A stretch of DNA of 64,000 bases from contig NZ_CP052766.1 in NCBI RefSeq assembly GCF_002499975.2, forward strand, positions 1,550,001-1,614,000, in the 5' to 3' direction. Below the pieces are notes generated by a model. That model saw only the letters and a program-made list of their open reading frames with translations, was not told where the DNA came from and ran no database searches. This DNA is from Alteromonas pelagimontana (lineage in GTDB: Bacteria > Pseudomonadota > Gammaproteobacteria > Enterobacterales > Alteromonadaceae). Below are positions 18,996 to 28,985 of this stretch, piece after piece. A program made the translations under genes and the position numbers. How positions within the stretch are numbered: position 1 is the stretch's first letter; every line of letters begins with the position of its first letter.

Positions 18996-20456
18996 GTGCA
19001 CTCCGAATTACACGAAAGACTTGAGTATCTGGTCAATTATTCTTCGCAGCTGATATTTGTCAGCGGGGATTCCATTGCCCAGCAAAAGAAAACCTTAGAA
19101 GCCTTTGTTTTTCAGCAGCATGACGATACGGAAATTGCGTTCATTACTGCTGAAGCCTCCATGGAATTGTCGGATTATCGCCGACAGCTTTGTCGCCAAT
19201 TGCTGGGTCAGGTAGTCGGAAGCTATGTTCGTCCGCTCAATGAATTACTGGCCGATCTTAACCAGCATAGCGGCCCGATACTGATCACAATTACCCAAGC
19301 CGAACATCTTCCCGACAGATTACTTCAGGAGTTGTGGGATTTAGTGCTGCAAAGCCGTTTTGCCAGCAATAAGCAACATTTGAATGTTCTGCTGTTTGGG
19401 GAAACACGTTGGGCCGAAAGCGCGAAGCAGTGGCTACCTGCGAAGAATACAGATACACCACTGTTGATAAGCAGCCAATCTGTAATTTCAGAACAGCTTG
19501 GAAGCGATCTTGACCGCATGATTGCAAAACGACGTGAAGCATTTCACGCCCATCTTGCCAAGCGACAGGAAAGTTCGGCCGTTGCCCTTCCCTCTAATCG
19601 TTTAAAATCACCTTGGTTCTGGGTGGGAATGACAGCGCTTTTTTTGGCTTTTTTCGTCGCTATATTAACCTGGCTTTACGGCGACAATATCAACAGCCTG
19701 TTTGCACCAATAGATGCAGAGCCTACGCAGCAGCCCCAACCGCAGGTAGTCGCAGGTTCCTCATTTGCCGAGCTCGCTGATGTCGAACAAGCACTGGAAG
19801 CGTCCAAAAATTCGCCGTTAAAAGACGAATCTGAAAACGCTGAGTCTGGTGATAATGACCAGCTTGTCAGGCAATGGAAAGACGCCATTGCAGCCACTGC
19901 CCCTGTGGAAAAGGAACCGAACGACAATGAACAAGGCGCTGCCGATAGCGCACTTCAAACTCCTATCACCAACCTTGAAGATAACAATAGCAGCATCAGC
20001 GACAACGCTCCGGCTATTCCACGTGGTGAGACCCCGGAAGAAAGCGCAGAGGTAGCAACAAGTGATGCCGGTGAACTCAAAGCAGTCGCAGCTGATACTG
20101 CTCGTGCTACATCTGAGAGCGTGCCCGAACAACCTGTATCCGTGCAGGTAGACAATGCAATGCTTGCAAATACGCTACGAAATGAGGATTTTGTCATTCA
20201 GTTAGCAGGGCTGAAAGACGGCAATCTATTACAGCAATTTATGGCGGATTACGAATTGCAGTCACAGGTTTGGATTTATCGTACCACGCGCTATGGCGGC
20301 GACTGGTTCGTGCTGATATTTCATCAGCCGTTCTCCTCGCTGGCTTTAGCCAGACAAGCTGCTGATATGCTTCCTCCGTTTCCTGGTAAAGAGAACGCGT
20401 TCGTAAAGCGCGGCTCCCAAGTGTTGGAAGAGCTACAACAAGCGGGCTCCGAATAA
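18996..20456 (+). CDS. damX: DamX-like SPOR-domain cell-division protein
   Basis: Membrane protein of 486 residues. An N-terminal soluble domain (1-200) resembles a degenerate ATPase-like fold without a clear Walker A loop. A single membrane helix lies at about 206-228, then an acidic, Ser/Ala/Pro-rich linker (235-385). A C-terminal SPOR domain (about 395-470) has FVIQLAGLKDG and WFVLIFHQPF. SPOR domains bind denuded septal peptidoglycan, so a septal role is expected. GTG start 18996 is supported by AAAGG seven bases upstream. The position after aroB matches damX, but dam does not follow directly here. Confidence 0.8.
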   Translation: MHSELHERLEYLVNYSSQLIFVSGDSIAQQKKTLEAFVFQQHDDTEIAFITAEASMELSDYRRQLCRQLLGQVVGSYVRPLNELLADLNQHSGPILITITQAEHLPDRLLQELWDLVLQSRFASNKQHLNVLLFGETRWAESAKQWLPAKNTDTPLLISSQSVISEQLGSDLDRMIAKRREAFHAHLAKRQESSAVALPSNRLKSPWFWVGMTALFLAFFVAILTWLYGDNINSLFAPIDAEPTQQPQPQVVAGSSFAELADVEQALEASKNSPLKDESENAESGDNDQLVRQWKDAIAATAPVEKEPNDNEQGAADSALQTPITNLEDNNSSISDNAPAIPRGETPEESAEVATSDAGELKAVAADTARATSESVPEQPVSVQVDNAMLANTLRNEDFVIQLAGLKDGNLLQQFMADYELQSQVWIYRTTRYGGDWFVLIFHQPFSSLALARQAADMLPPFPGKENAFVKRGSQVLEELQQAGSE

Positions 20457-20501
20457 TTTTAGCCGCTTATCTTGTACAAACAAAAAACCTAAAGGAAGGT
20501 A

Positions 20502-20942
20502 ATGAAAATTTGGATAGACGCGGACGCTTGTCCTGTGGTGATAAAGGAAATTTTGTTTCGGGCAGCTGATCGTAAAAAGATCCAAGTGACGCTTATTGCC
20601 AATCAGCCGGTTCGGGTCCCGAATTCCAGATATGTGGATGCAATTCAGGTGAGCAGCGGATTTGATGTAGCAGACAATGAAATTGTTAAACGCGTTGAAG
20701 CGGGTGATCTGGTTATTACCAGTGATCTACCATTAGCAGCGGAAGTCATTGAGAAATCGGCGGCGGCATTAAGTCCCCGCGGAGAGCTTTTTACTTCAGA
20801 AAATATCCGCTCTAGGGTCAATATCAGAGACTTTATGGATACAATGCGAGCTAGCGGTGTGCACACTGGTGGTCCCCCTCCGTTGAATCAACAGGACCGG
20901 CAAGCATTTGCTAATCAGTTAGACCGCTTTCTTGCACGCTAA
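20502..20942 (+). CDS. yaiI: YaiI/YqxD family protein (DUF188)
   Basis: Small soluble protein of 146 residues of the DUF188 family. The N-terminal [18 protein letters not shown] carries conserved Asp and Cys, and a central [12 protein letters not shown] follows. A PIN-like nuclease fold has been suggested for the family, but the function is unknown. AAGGAAGG lies just upstream of ATG 20502. It sits between damX and the GGDEF gene, a place normally taken by dam. Confidence 0.9.
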   Translation: MKIWIDADACPVVIKEILFRAADRKKIQVTLIANQPVRVPNSRYVDAIQVSSGFDVADNEIVKRVEAGDLVITSDLPLAAEVIEKSAAALSPRGELFTSENIRSRVNIRDFMDTMRASGVHTGGPPPLNQQDRQAFANQLDRFLAR

Positions 20943-21161
20943 CAGCCCGAGGAAAGCAATTATTTTTATCGATATCATCATATTCTATATTGACGATAAG
21001 GCATTTTAAATATTCTTTAAACATCCCCCTATTAACTGATCCTCCGTCTATAATAGTACGTACTTCCGTATTGAAGATCGGAAATGCATGTTTAGTTTAC
21101 ATATCAACCCAGCCTTTCGCGTTTCAGCGAACGCCTGTGGTCATTAGGTTTCGGAAGTACT

Positions 21162-22595
21162 ATGCAACACGAGCTGCTCAATTCTGCGCCGGGAAAAGGC
21201 CAGTATATATTTATCGCTATTAGTGCGGTATTGGTACTATTGGGCAGCATCTGGACAGTTGGCAGCGCCCAAGAACAGTTAGGGATGGCACTTGGTTTCG
21301 TTGGTATCTATGGTACTACCGTTTTCATCTCTGCAGTCGTCACAGCAATATTACTCTTTTCACAATTTAAAGTGACTCGAAGATTAACTTTTTTATGCTT
21401 ATCTATTGCTTATTCATGGGTGGCACTGCTTGCGCCTTTTCAGGTCGTGCTCTTAGCGGATGCATTTTCTTCCCTTAGTTTTATTTCCGCGAGCAGTACA
21501 GATGCTGCATGGCTGTGGACATTCTGGCATGTCGGATTCCCGGTGTTGATCTCAATCGGTATGCTTCTCAATGGTTCTAAATTTGTCGCTAAACGGAAAT
21601 TTAAGCTGTGGTCTTCTGTGTTACTTACTACCGCAGGCTTCATCGCTTCACTGATCATCTTAAGCACATTGTTCTCGTGGTGGCCACTTCCTAATCTGAT
21701 TGATCTCTCTTATCAATATTCAGACATGTTATCAGTTGTAGTGGGTCCAATTGTTATCCTCAGTTGCATTGTCGCGCTTTTTACAGTGATTGTTAAAGGG
21801 CAGTTTTCCAGCTCAATTTATTCCTGGCTGGCGGTGGCAATGTTAGCTGCAACTTGCGAAGGTATTGTGACGATTTACGGGGGCTCCCGTTTTAGCTATG
21901 GGTGGTACACAGCGCGCGTCCTAAGTATTGTTTCATCCTCAGCAGTAGCCATTGCCTTGGTAATTGAAACTATTTCTTTGCAGCATAAAGTCATTGATCA
22001 AAACCAGTCGCTAAGGAAAATGGCCTCGACGGATGAGCTCACTGGTTTGGCTAATCGTCGAGAACTTGATGAGCGACTAAAAGAAGAAACTTTACGGAGC
22101 ATGCGTGAACGTACTCCCCTAAGCCTGATTTTGCTGGATGTTGATCGTTTTAAAAGATTTAACGATTCCTACGGGCATATTAATGGCGATCGGTGCCTTC
22201 AGCATGTCGCAGACTGCATTCGAGAAGCGGTTCATCGGTACATAGATTTACCTGCCCGATATGGCGGTGAGGAATTTGCTGTTCTGTTGCCCAATACGGA
22301 AGAGGAAGCCGCTGTTGAACTCGCTGAAGAAATACGTTCTGTAATTGAAGAAACATCGTGCAATCTGGAATCGGGGAAGCAGGTTATGGTTACTGCCAGC
22401 CTTGGTGTGGCCAGCCTCGTGGCTAATCATGCGGAGGAAAGTTTAGAACTATTCAGAATTGCGGATGCAGCATTATATCGTGCTAAAGATGCCGGCAGAA
22501 ACAGAGTCGGCCGCCCCTCTGATAGCTGGAATCACTCACGACAAAAAAAGGAAGCAAAAATTGATTCGAATATCCACTTCCTGCGCCACGGTTGA
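21162..22595 (+). CDS. Diguanylate cyclase with MASE4-like membrane sensor
   Basis: Makes cyclic di-GMP from two GTP at the inner membrane, 477 residues. The N-terminal 270 residues have about eight hydrophobic segments resembling the MASE4 sensor, including WTFWHVGFPVLISIGMLLNG near 119-138. The GGDEF domain follows (about 285-455) with active site GGEEF at 368-372. An intact RxxD inhibitory site (RYID, 359-362) lies exactly five residues upstream, so product inhibition is expected. The metal region LLDVDRFKRFND is intact. It is a single gene. The sensor ligand is unknown. Confidence 0.9.
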   Translation: MQHELLNSAPGKGQYIFIAISAVLVLLGSIWTVGSAQEQLGMALGFVGIYGTTVFISAVVTAILLFSQFKVTRRLTFLCLSIAYSWVALLAPFQVVLLADAFSSLSFISASSTDAAWLWTFWHVGFPVLISIGMLLNGSKFVAKRKFKLWSSVLLTTAGFIASLIILSTLFSWWPLPNLIDLSYQYSDMLSVVVGPIVILSCIVALFTVIVKGQFSSSIYSWLAVAMLAATCEGIVTIYGGSRFSYGWYTARVLSIVSSSAVAIALVIETISLQHKVIDQNQSLRKMASTDELTGLANRRELDERLKEETLRSMRERTPLSLILLDVDRFKRFNDSYGHINGDRCLQHVADCIREAVHRYIDLPARYGGEEFAVLLPNTEEEAAVELAEEIRSVIEETSCNLESGKQVMVTASLGVASLVANHAEESLELFRIADAALYRAKDAGRNRVGRPSDSWNHSRQKKEAKIDSNIHFLRHG

Positions 22596-22861
22596 ATGAG
22601 CGAAAGTAGCCTTGCCTGCTGCGCGCTAAGAAGTTTTTCAACCACTCTTGACTCAGTTCCAGGGCGTGAATATGTTCCAATGTCAGCCTTCGCGCTAACG
22701 TCTCGTTTTCTTAAAACGGGTATTATACTGATCCACATTGCACATCGATTAGAATAGATTCCTCTATTTAAGAGTTGATCACGCATCAAAGTGTGATTAG
22801 TATTACCAGGGGTTGCGGTTAGCTGCCCAATACAAAGGTGCAAAGAAGCACCAGAAGCAGA

Positions 22862-23251
22862 TCACTTCCGCTTTCCCTTGGTTGCCGTGAGAAAAGCGAA
22901 ATCGAACACTCCCCAGTAGTAGGGGCACATCAGCAACAGTGATATCCCAAAGCTCGTCATTACAGATAACCAACCATATTGTTGTGCCATGGCATGCAAC
23001 GTATCGTCAAAAAGTGGGACAGCAAAAATGCTTATTAATAGCGCAATAAAATATACTTTCCAGAACAGCCTCGGCCCAAGCTTACGTTTTTTCGCCCTGC
23101 CCCATAACGCAATTATTCCCAAATAGTTGAAAATAATTAATGGTAAGTCGAACTGAAAATCTTCCAGAAGATAGGCTGTGGCACCGAATTGCCAAAGTTT
23201 TGTTCCCAGCCCAAAGAGCAGTAGTAGCAGTGAGTAAAAAAATAAAATCAT
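22862..23251 (-). CDS. Small membrane protein, unknown function
   Basis: A 129-residue hydrophobic protein with four likely membrane helices and a basic loop WGRAKKRKLGPR between the second and third. I do not recognise a family. Its ATG overlaps the stop of the upstream ORF (23248-23514) by ATGA, which suggests coupled translation. It converges on the GGDEF gene. The gap 22596-22861 holds nothing I can name. Confidence 0.6.
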   Translation of the reverse strand: MILFFYSLLLLLFGLGTKLWQFGATAYLLEDFQFDLPLIIFNYLGIIALWGRAKKRKLGPRLFWKVYFIALLISIFAVPLFDDTLHAMAQQYGWLSVMTSFGISLLLMCPYYWGVFDFAFLTATKGKRK

Positions 23252-23514
23252 CGGGTTAAATCCATTCGTAGTGAAAATGGTTCACAACACGCATTCGGCG
23301 TTGACAAGCTACGCTCGCTCATACTTAAAAGAACGCCCCCCTTTAAATAGCGCCTCCGTAGAGCGTTAGCATCTTGGTAATCAACGGGCGTTTCACAAAG
23401 CAGCCTTACTCGGCGTTGTTCGCATTCGATAGAGCACCATGATGTTTTATCCAGGCGTAAGCAACTATCACGCGGATTGAAACTACTGGTAACGAAGTAA
23501 AAGCTGTATTTCAT
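23248..23514 (-). CDS. Hypothetical 88-residue protein coupled to the membrane gene
   Basis: Soluble-looking ORF with several cysteines (CSIECEQ, LLCET, ACCEP). It has no recognised domain and no clear ribosome site. The 4-base ATGA overlap with the following membrane protein is the main support. It may be an artefact. Confidence 0.35.
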   Translation of the reverse strand: MKYSFYFVTSSFNPRDSCLRLDKTSWCSIECEQRRVRLLCETPVDYQDANALRRRYLKGGVLLSMSERSLSTPNACCEPFSLRMDLTR

Positions 23515-23774
23515 GCATGTAACGCTTTTTTATACCGGCCAACGAGCAACAGCGATTACTTACCAAGAATAGCCGTATAGCAGAATAATCCTGCAGAACA
23601 TACGCAAACAGAAACATTGCTGGTTGTGGCGATAACAGATGCCAGATACAATCGGTATATTGGAGCCTGTGGAACTACTTTAATTGATTCTCCAGTGCTG
23701 AACCTCTTAATCATTTCCATTCTGTTTTCACGTAGACTGCGGTTTTTAATGCGTATAGGTAAGATTCGAGCAGC

Positions 23775-24641
23775 ATGATGCAAAAGAAAAACCGTGCCTT
23801 TTTAAAGTGGGCCGGAGGCAAATACAGTCTGGTAGAACATATCAACGCCCAGTTACCACAGGCCAATAAACTTATTGAGCCTTTTGTCGGCGCGGGCTCG
23901 GTGTTTTTAAACACACAGTTCAAACGTTATTTGCTTAATGATATCAATGCCGACCTTATTAATCTTTATAACTTTTTAAAAGAACAGCCTGAGGCAGTCA
24001 TTCACGATGCTCGCCGCTTCTTTACTTCCCATCATAATACTGAAGCAATGTATTACGATTTACGGGAGGAATTTAACCAGACTAACGATGAATATTATCG
24101 TGCTGTTCTGTTCTTATACTTGAATCGTCACGGCTACAACGGACTTTGCCGTTACAGCCTTAGCGGGCGTTTTAATGTTCCTTTCGGACGCTATAAAAAG
24201 CCTTATTTTCCAGCGGAGGAAATGTATAATTTTTCAGAAAAATCTCAGCGTGCTACCTTTACTTGCTTGCCCTTTGAGAAAATTTTCAGCCGTGCCCGCA
24301 AAGGCAATGTAATTTATTGCGATCCCCCCTATGCACCTATCAGTAAAACCGCGGCCTTTACCAGCTACGCTTCTCCAACATTCGGTATGGACGCACAATC
24401 TAAGCTGGCAACCTTAGCCCGACGGGCCTCGAACAATCGTGGTATACCAGTTCTTATCTCTAACCACGATTTACCGATTACCCGGCAGCTCTACCAAGGT
24501 GCGTCAATCAGTATGTTATCGGTTAAACGCTCTATCAGCCAAAATGGTGCACTGCGAAAACCTGCCGCTGAAATACTCGCTTTCTTTCCACCTTCGGCCG
24601 ACCCGTGCGCGGTGTCGCCTAAAAAGTATTCCACGCCATAA
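23775..24641 (+). CDS. dam: DNA adenine methyltransferase Dam
   Basis: Methylates adenine in GATC, guiding mismatch repair and replication control. It has 288 residues, similar to E. coli Dam throughout plus a C-terminal tail of about 15 residues. Motifs are the SAM-binding FLKWAGGKY (10-18) and EPFVGAGSVFLN, the target-recognition stretch NRHGYNGLCRYS, and catalytic DPPYAP. The adjacent rpe-trpS genes fit the usual damX-dam-rpe-trpS order, so this is the housekeeping enzyme rather than a restriction partner. Start 23775 could also be the second Met. Confidence 0.95.
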   Translation: MMQKKNRAFLKWAGGKYSLVEHINAQLPQANKLIEPFVGAGSVFLNTQFKRYLLNDINADLINLYNFLKEQPEAVIHDARRFFTSHHNTEAMYYDLREEFNQTNDEYYRAVLFLYLNRHGYNGLCRYSLSGRFNVPFGRYKKPYFPAEEMYNFSEKSQRATFTCLPFEKIFSRARKGNVIYCDPPYAPISKTAAFTSYASPTFGMDAQSKLATLARRASNNRGIPVLISNHDLPITRQLYQGASISMLSVKRSISQNGALRKPAAEILAFFPPSADPCAVSPKKYSTP

Positions 24642-24649
24642 AAAACGGT

Positions 24650-24850
24650 TTAGTTTGCCAAAACAAGTGAGACAATTAAGAACAGGCAAGCAATTAAGAT
24701 GAGAAACGCCACAATACCAACCGCCAGATAAGCTAAAAAAGTGCCTGTGGTAAAATCGCGCTGATAATTTTTGTGGCTTTGTACCCCGAAACCACTCGCT
24801 AGAACACTCATGATGATATCAATAATTCTTGGACGGCTGCTTTCAGACAT
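24650..24850 (-). CDS. DUF2970 family small membrane protein
   Basis: A 66-residue protein matching the DUF2970 pattern: a short amphipathic start, then VLASGFGVQSHKNYQRDF followed by a single C-terminal membrane helix (about 40-64). The function is unknown. It converges on dam with 8 bp between stops and follows the next gene by 5 bp, so the two are probably one transcript. Confidence 0.75.
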   Translation of the reverse strand: MSESSRPRIIDIIMSVLASGFGVQSHKNYQRDFTTGTFLAYLAVGIVAFLILIACLFLIVSLVLAN

Positions 24851-24855
24851 GCTTA

Positions 24856-25167
24856 TTACCGTGAAGTGGGTGGATTAAATTCTCCATCACCACTTTTCCC
24901 GTAGAGTAACTCAAGCAAATCCAGAAAATGAAACTGATAAGATTGAGACTTTCCAGATACCCAGGATAACCAGCTAACATGGCTGGTTTCGCCGGGTAAA
25001 CAGGGATTTTGCAGATGAGTGGCGGATAACGCTGAATTAAATTCCATTTTCAACTGATGATCGCAGGCAGCTTCTGGCGTGACATGGCCAACCACCTGGC
25101 TCACCCAAATTCCGGTAGCCAGTCCGCAAACTGCCAATAGCGCTTTTGTTCTTCCTGATTTGAACAT
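24856..25167 (-). CDS. Hypothetical exported or anchored protein
   Basis: A protein of about 103 residues with a hydrophobic N-terminus (about 9-27) that may be a signal peptide or anchor. The remainder is soluble with two cysteines (EAACDH and QNPCLPG) that could form a disulfide. No family is recognised. ATG 25167 is preferred to the GTG three codons upstream because the GGTGA stretch then sits at a suitable distance. It is in an operon with the DUF2970 gene. Confidence 0.55.
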   Translation of the reverse strand: MFKSGRTKALLAVCGLATGIWVSQVVGHVTPEAACDHQLKMEFNSALSATHLQNPCLPGETSHVSWLSWVSGKSQSYQFHFLDLLELLYGKSGDGEFNPPTSR

Positions 25168-25379
25168 ACTTGTCACCGCTTAATAATTAACCTCATTATA
25201 ATCTTTCGCCGCAATACCACAACCTGATCTTGAGATTGTTTCTCGCTTTCTAAGCAAGGAAAAAATCCCGAAACCGCCAGCAGGTCAATTATTCACGCCA
25301 CACCTTATTGCTATAATGACAATGAGAAAGCATGCTGCCATTAAAGCTGAGGATACTGCGGGCTGACTTTTCGTATTCC

Positions 25380-25410
25380 AAAAAAAACGGCTCATAAAGA
25401 GCCGCTTTTA
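25380..25410 (-). terminator. Terminator after the TorF-like porin gene
   Basis: CGGCTC (25388-25393) and GAGCCG (25399-25404) with loop ATAAA. The plus-strand A-run at 25380-25387 reads as eight Ts after the hairpin on the minus strand. It lies about 90 bp past the porin stop. Confidence 0.75.
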
Positions 25411-25496
25411 GTAAATCTAAATCGGTTCGCCAACATTCGTAGCGATTTCAAAGGCAGGAGTACAGACAACCTTAGATATTCAAGAGATAACAATAC

Positions 25497-26225
25497 TTAC
25501 AGTTCAAAATCGACCGCATAAGAAACGGTAAATTTCACTGAATCGTTGTCGTAAGCTGTACCTGCGGCTGGCTCATTATCATCCATATCGGTTCCGCTAA
25601 CCATGAAAGCAAAACTATCGCGAGACAATGTAATACCCCAGTCGTTATAGCTCTCAGTCAAACCGTTGAACGCTTCGGCGAAGTCACCTTGATGATGCCC
25701 GATATGTAAGCCAATTTCAGTGCCACTAGCCATTGGAATCACGTAATCCAAGGAAACATAAGACGCTTGTGCAAAACCAAAGTCCTGACCTTCGCCTTCG
25801 TCTGCTTCTGTATTCGCTAACAGATATAACGACGCACTAAAGTTTTCATAGCCAATCGTGCCATAAACTTCACCGAAATCAAATTCTGCAGCATCATCGT
25901 AGTTGTAGTACAAATAGCCGACATCATAAGTAAAACCTTGTGCTTCACCAGAGAAACCAAAGTACAGGTCGTGCTCATAGGAATAAACATCATCGGCGCC
26001 ATAATTTACATTAGAAACCCAGGTGCCGGCATAAAAGCCATTGTCCATTGAATAATCGATACCGCCTTGCACTGCCGCATCATTGGTGGTTTGCGTGAGG
26101 CCCCGCCAAATATAGTTATTGGTCACACTGACATTTGCAGTCAGTGCGTCAGCAAAGGTGGGAGTGGCAATTAGCGTTGCTGATGTCACGGCAACCGCCA
26201 GTATGGATCTTTTAATAATTTTCAC
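25497..26225 (-). CDS. TorF-family putative porin
   Basis: Outer-membrane beta-barrel of the TorF/Gcw_chp family, 242 residues. The signal peptide (residues 1-25) ends TFADA. The mature part begins with the hallmark TANVSVTNNYIWRGLTQT and then DAAVQGGIDY. It is rich in Asp, Tyr and Gly, ends with an aromatic-rich strand and has FEL at the C-terminus. The true start is GTG 26225, preceded by GGAGA. The ORF stays open upstream, but the added residues are basic and would bury the signal. The function is unknown beyond a presumed porin role. Confidence 0.85.
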   Translation of the reverse strand: MKIIKRSILAVAVTSATLIATPTFADALTANVSVTNNYIWRGLTQTTNDAAVQGGIDYSMDNGFYAGTWVSNVNYGADDVYSYEHDLYFGFSGEAQGFTYDVGYLYYNYDDAAEFDFGEVYGTIGYENFSASLYLLANTEADEGEGQDFGFAQASYVSLDYVIPMASGTEIGLHIGHHQGDFAEAFNGLTESYNDWGITLSRDSFAFMVSGTDMDDNEPAAGTAYDNDSVKFTVSYAVDFEL

Positions 26226-26630
26226 GTGTGTTCTCCGTTGAATTTTAACTGGACATTTCCTGCGCAATTTCTGTCTATTTCTTATTCTTTTAGACGGTAA
26301 CGCAAAGTTAATGCCCACAATTTTTCAACGGCAAAAATTAGAGGAATATCGATAAGCTCATGAAATAAAAAGCTTAAATGGATATTACAAAGTGATTATT
26401 TCAAGATGTCTGGGTGCTATTGGGCGGACTCCTGCACCAATACAAGGCAGGCTCCCCAACAAGAGGCAGAGATGAAATCGGTTGAAGTTATCATATTTTC
26501 CAGGCTCGGCTTTCCCTGATAACCGCAGATAAAGTGTAAATGTGCTGTTTTCATTAGCTAGAAAAATATTTAACCGATTAGGTTATACTGCCCGTAAGGT
26601 TAAGGCAGGCGGTTTTAAGATGGAGTTTTT
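26226..26630. other. Divergent intergenic region, 405 bp
   Basis: It lies between the leftward porin gene and rightward rpe and should hold both promoters. I see no gene, terminator or clear operator in it. Confidence 0.4.
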
Positions 26631-27299
26631 ATGAAAGAATTTTTAATTGCACCTTCTATTTTGTCGGCAGACTTTGCGCGACTGGGAGAAGAGGTAGATG
26701 CGGTGGTAGCAGCAGGCGCTGACGTTGTTCACTTTGACGTGATGGACAACCACTACGTGCCGAATCTTACGTTTGGGCCAATGATATGTGAAGCGCTACG
26801 CAAATACGGGGTTAGCGCACCTATTGACGTACATCTGATGGTTTCTCCCGTCGACGATCTTATCAGTAAGTTTGCTGATGCCGGTGCTAGCTATATCAGC
26901 TTCCATCCCGAAGCGGCTACGCATATTGATCGCTCACTACAACTTATTATTGATGCGGGATGTCAGCCTGGGCTGGTATTTAATCCTGCTACCCCCTTGC
27001 ACTATCTTGATCATGTAATGGACAAATTGCACCATATTCTTATCATGTCAGTAAATCCAGGCTTTGGCGGGCAATCATTCATCCCCTCGACTTATGAAAA
27101 GCTGCGGCAAGTAAAAGAGCGCGTCGCCCAAAGCGGACAAAATATTCGAATTGAAATTGACGGCGGAGTAAAAGTGGATAACATTCGCACCATAGCGGAA
27201 GCTGGTGCTGATATGTTTGTTGCAGGGTCAGCAATATTTAATGCTCCTGATTACGCGCAGGTCATAAAGCAGATGCGCAATGAACTGGCTCACGTCTAA
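26631..27299 (+). CDS. rpe: Ribulose-phosphate 3-epimerase
   Basis: Interconverts ribulose 5-phosphate and xylulose 5-phosphate in the pentose phosphate pathway. It has 222 residues as a TIM barrel. Motifs are [14 protein letters not shown], the metal ligands in [29 protein letters not shown] and the phosphate loop [14 protein letters not shown] precedes ATG 26631. In E. coli gph lies between rpe and trpS. Here trpS follows after 52 bp, so gph is absent from this place. Confidence 0.97.
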   Translation: MKEFLIAPSILSADFARLGEEVDAVVAAGADVVHFDVMDNHYVPNLTFGPMICEALRKYGVSAPIDVHLMVSPVDDLISKFADAGASYISFHPEAATHIDRSLQLIIDAGCQPGLVFNPATPLHYLDHVMDKLHHILIMSVNPGFGGQSFIPSTYEKLRQVKERVAQSGQNIRIEIDGGVKVDNIRTIAEAGADMFVAGSAIFNAPDYAQVIKQMRNELAHV

Positions 27300-27351
27300 A
27301 CGCTGGCCGTACACCATCATCATATTCTATTTTAAGTAGGTAAAAGAAAGC

Positions 27352-28359
27352 ATGAGTAATAAACCCATAGTATTAAGTGGCTGTCAGCCTTCCGGACAAC
27401 TTACCCTGGGCAACTATATGGGTGCGCTTAAACAATGGGTCTCCATGCAAGATGACCACGATTGCTTATACATGTTGGTGGATTTACACGCTATTACTGT
27501 TCGTCAGGAGCCGGAGGCGTTGACTAACGCCTGTCTCGATGGCTTAGCCCTTTACCTGGCCTGCGGAATTGATCCGCAAAAAAGCACGCTGTTCGTGCAA
27601 TCTCATGTGCCAGAACATGCACAGCTATCCTGGATCCTCAATTGCTACACGCAGATGGGCGAGCTAAACCGCATGACGCAGTTCAAAGATAAGTCAGCGA
27701 AAAATGTCAGCAACATCAACGCCGGGCTTTTTACCTATCCAGCCTTAATGGCGGCCGATATTTTACTTTATCAAGCGAATCAGGTTCCGGTGGGTGACGA
27801 TCAAAAGCAGCATCTGGAGCTATCGCGGGATATCGCGACTCGAATGAACAATCTTTACGGCGACATTTTCACTATTCCCGATCCTTTTATTCCTGAGTTT
27901 GGCGCACGTATCATGAGCCTGCAGGAACCGACAAAAAAAATGTCAAAATCTGATGACAACCCAAATAACTTTATCGGGCTGTTAGAAGATCCTAAAAAGC
28001 TGGCGAAGAAAATTAAACGTGCGGTCACCGACTCTGACGAACAGGCACGCGTCTACTTTGACCAGGCGGAAAAACCCGGTGTATCGAATTTACTGACGTT
28101 GCTTTCGCTTGCCACAGGTAAGCCCATTACTGCGCTGGTTCCTGAGTACGAAGATAAAATGTATGGTCATCTAAAAGGTGATGTCGCTGACGCAGTTGTT
28201 GCCCTGCTTGAACCTATCCAAACGCGTTTTAAGGTTCTGCGTGAAGACCGCGCTTATCTGGACAGCGTAATGAAAGAAGGGGCTGAAAAAGCTTCTGCGC
28301 GAGCAGCTACCACATTAAAGCAGGTGTATAATGCTTTAGGATTTCTGCCTAAACCTTAA
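27352..28359 (+). CDS. trpS: Tryptophanyl-tRNA synthetase
   Basis: Charges tRNA-Trp, class I synthetase, 335 residues. The HIGH-like motif is in [14 protein letters not shown] and the KMSKS motif is KKMSKSDDN near residues 195-203. The tryptophan pocket MVDLHAIT and [12 protein letters not shown] are visible. It is probably co-transcribed with rpe and followed 22 bp later by pabA. Confidence 0.97.
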   Translation: MSNKPIVLSGCQPSGQLTLGNYMGALKQWVSMQDDHDCLYMLVDLHAITVRQEPEALTNACLDGLALYLACGIDPQKSTLFVQSHVPEHAQLSWILNCYTQMGELNRMTQFKDKSAKNVSNINAGLFTYPALMAADILLYQANQVPVGDDQKQHLELSRDIATRMNNLYGDIFTIPDPFIPEFGARIMSLQEPTKKMSKSDDNPNNFIGLLEDPKKLAKKIKRAVTDSDEQARVYFDQAEKPGVSNLLTLLSLATGKPITALVPEYEDKMYGHLKGDVADAVVALLEPIQTRFKVLREDRAYLDSVMKEGAEKASARAATTLKQVYNALGFLPKP

Positions 28360-28381
28360 CTTTATTTAGCTGAGCCAGCTT

Positions 28382-28984
28382 GTGTTGTTACTGATTGATA
28401 ATTTTGATTCCTTTACACATAACCTGGCGCGCTATTTTGTTGAGCTGGGTGCGCAAGTAGAGGTTGTACGAAATAATCAGATTTCGTTATCGGATATTGA
28501 GCATCTGGCCCCAGCACAACTGGTGATTTCTCCGGGTCCTTGCACGCCAACTGATGCAGGAATTAGCTTAGCGGCGATTAAACATTTTGCCGGGACGGTT
28601 CCGCTACTAGGTGTGTGCTTGGGCCATCAGGCAATTGGACAGGCTTTTGGCGGTAAAGTGATTGGTGCTAAAGAAATCCGACATGGAAAAGTTTCACAGA
28701 TAGTACACCGCCAGCAACAGCTGTTTAAGGCGTTGCCAACACCCTTCAACGCCACTCGCTATCACTCTCTGGTTGTTGAGCCCACCACCCTTCCCTCATG
28801 TTTTAAGGTAGATGCCTGGTGTGAGCACCAACATGGGTATCAGGAGATTATGGCGATCAGCCACTGCGACTTTCCTTTATGGGGCGTACAGTTTCATCCT
28901 GAATCCCTGTTAACCGAACACGGTCATGGACTGCTGGAGAACTTCCTGCTTTTGTCTGATAGCTACAATGCAGCACGGGTATAA
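28382..28984 (+). CDS. pabA: Aminodeoxychorismate/anthranilate synthase component II
   Basis: Class I glutamine amidotransferase subunit of 200 residues, supplying ammonia to a PabB- or TrpE-type partner for folate or tryptophan synthesis. The oxyanion region SPGPCTP, nucleophile Cys in [11 protein letters not shown] and the His/Glu pair in [12 protein letters not shown] are complete. GTG 28382 is the start: the protein begins directly with the conserved [18 protein letters not shown]. The location beside trpS and upstream of the argD-ast genes is the common pabA position, but a TrpG role cannot be excluded from sequence. Confidence 0.9.
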   Translation: MLLLIDNFDSFTHNLARYFVELGAQVEVVRNNQISLSDIEHLAPAQLVISPGPCTPTDAGISLAAIKHFAGTVPLLGVCLGHQAIGQAFGGKVIGAKEIRHGKVSQIVHRQQQLFKALPTPFNATRYHSLVVEPTTLPSCFKVDAWCEHQHGYQEIMAISHCDFPLWGVQFHPESLLTEHGHGLLENFLLLSDSYNAARV

Positions 28985-28985
28985 A

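Noticed and set aside
22532..22843. A 103-codon minus-strand ORF at the end of the GGDEF gene
   Set aside because: It overlaps the certain GGDEF coding end and has no ribosome site.
23775..24641. Dam as part of a restriction-modification system
   Set aside because: No nuclease gene nearby, and the sequence and the rpe-trpS neighbours fit housekeeping Dam.
25497..26318. Longer start for the TorF-like porin
   Set aside because: The extra 31 residues are highly basic and precede a clean signal peptide; GTG 26225 has a good ribosome site.
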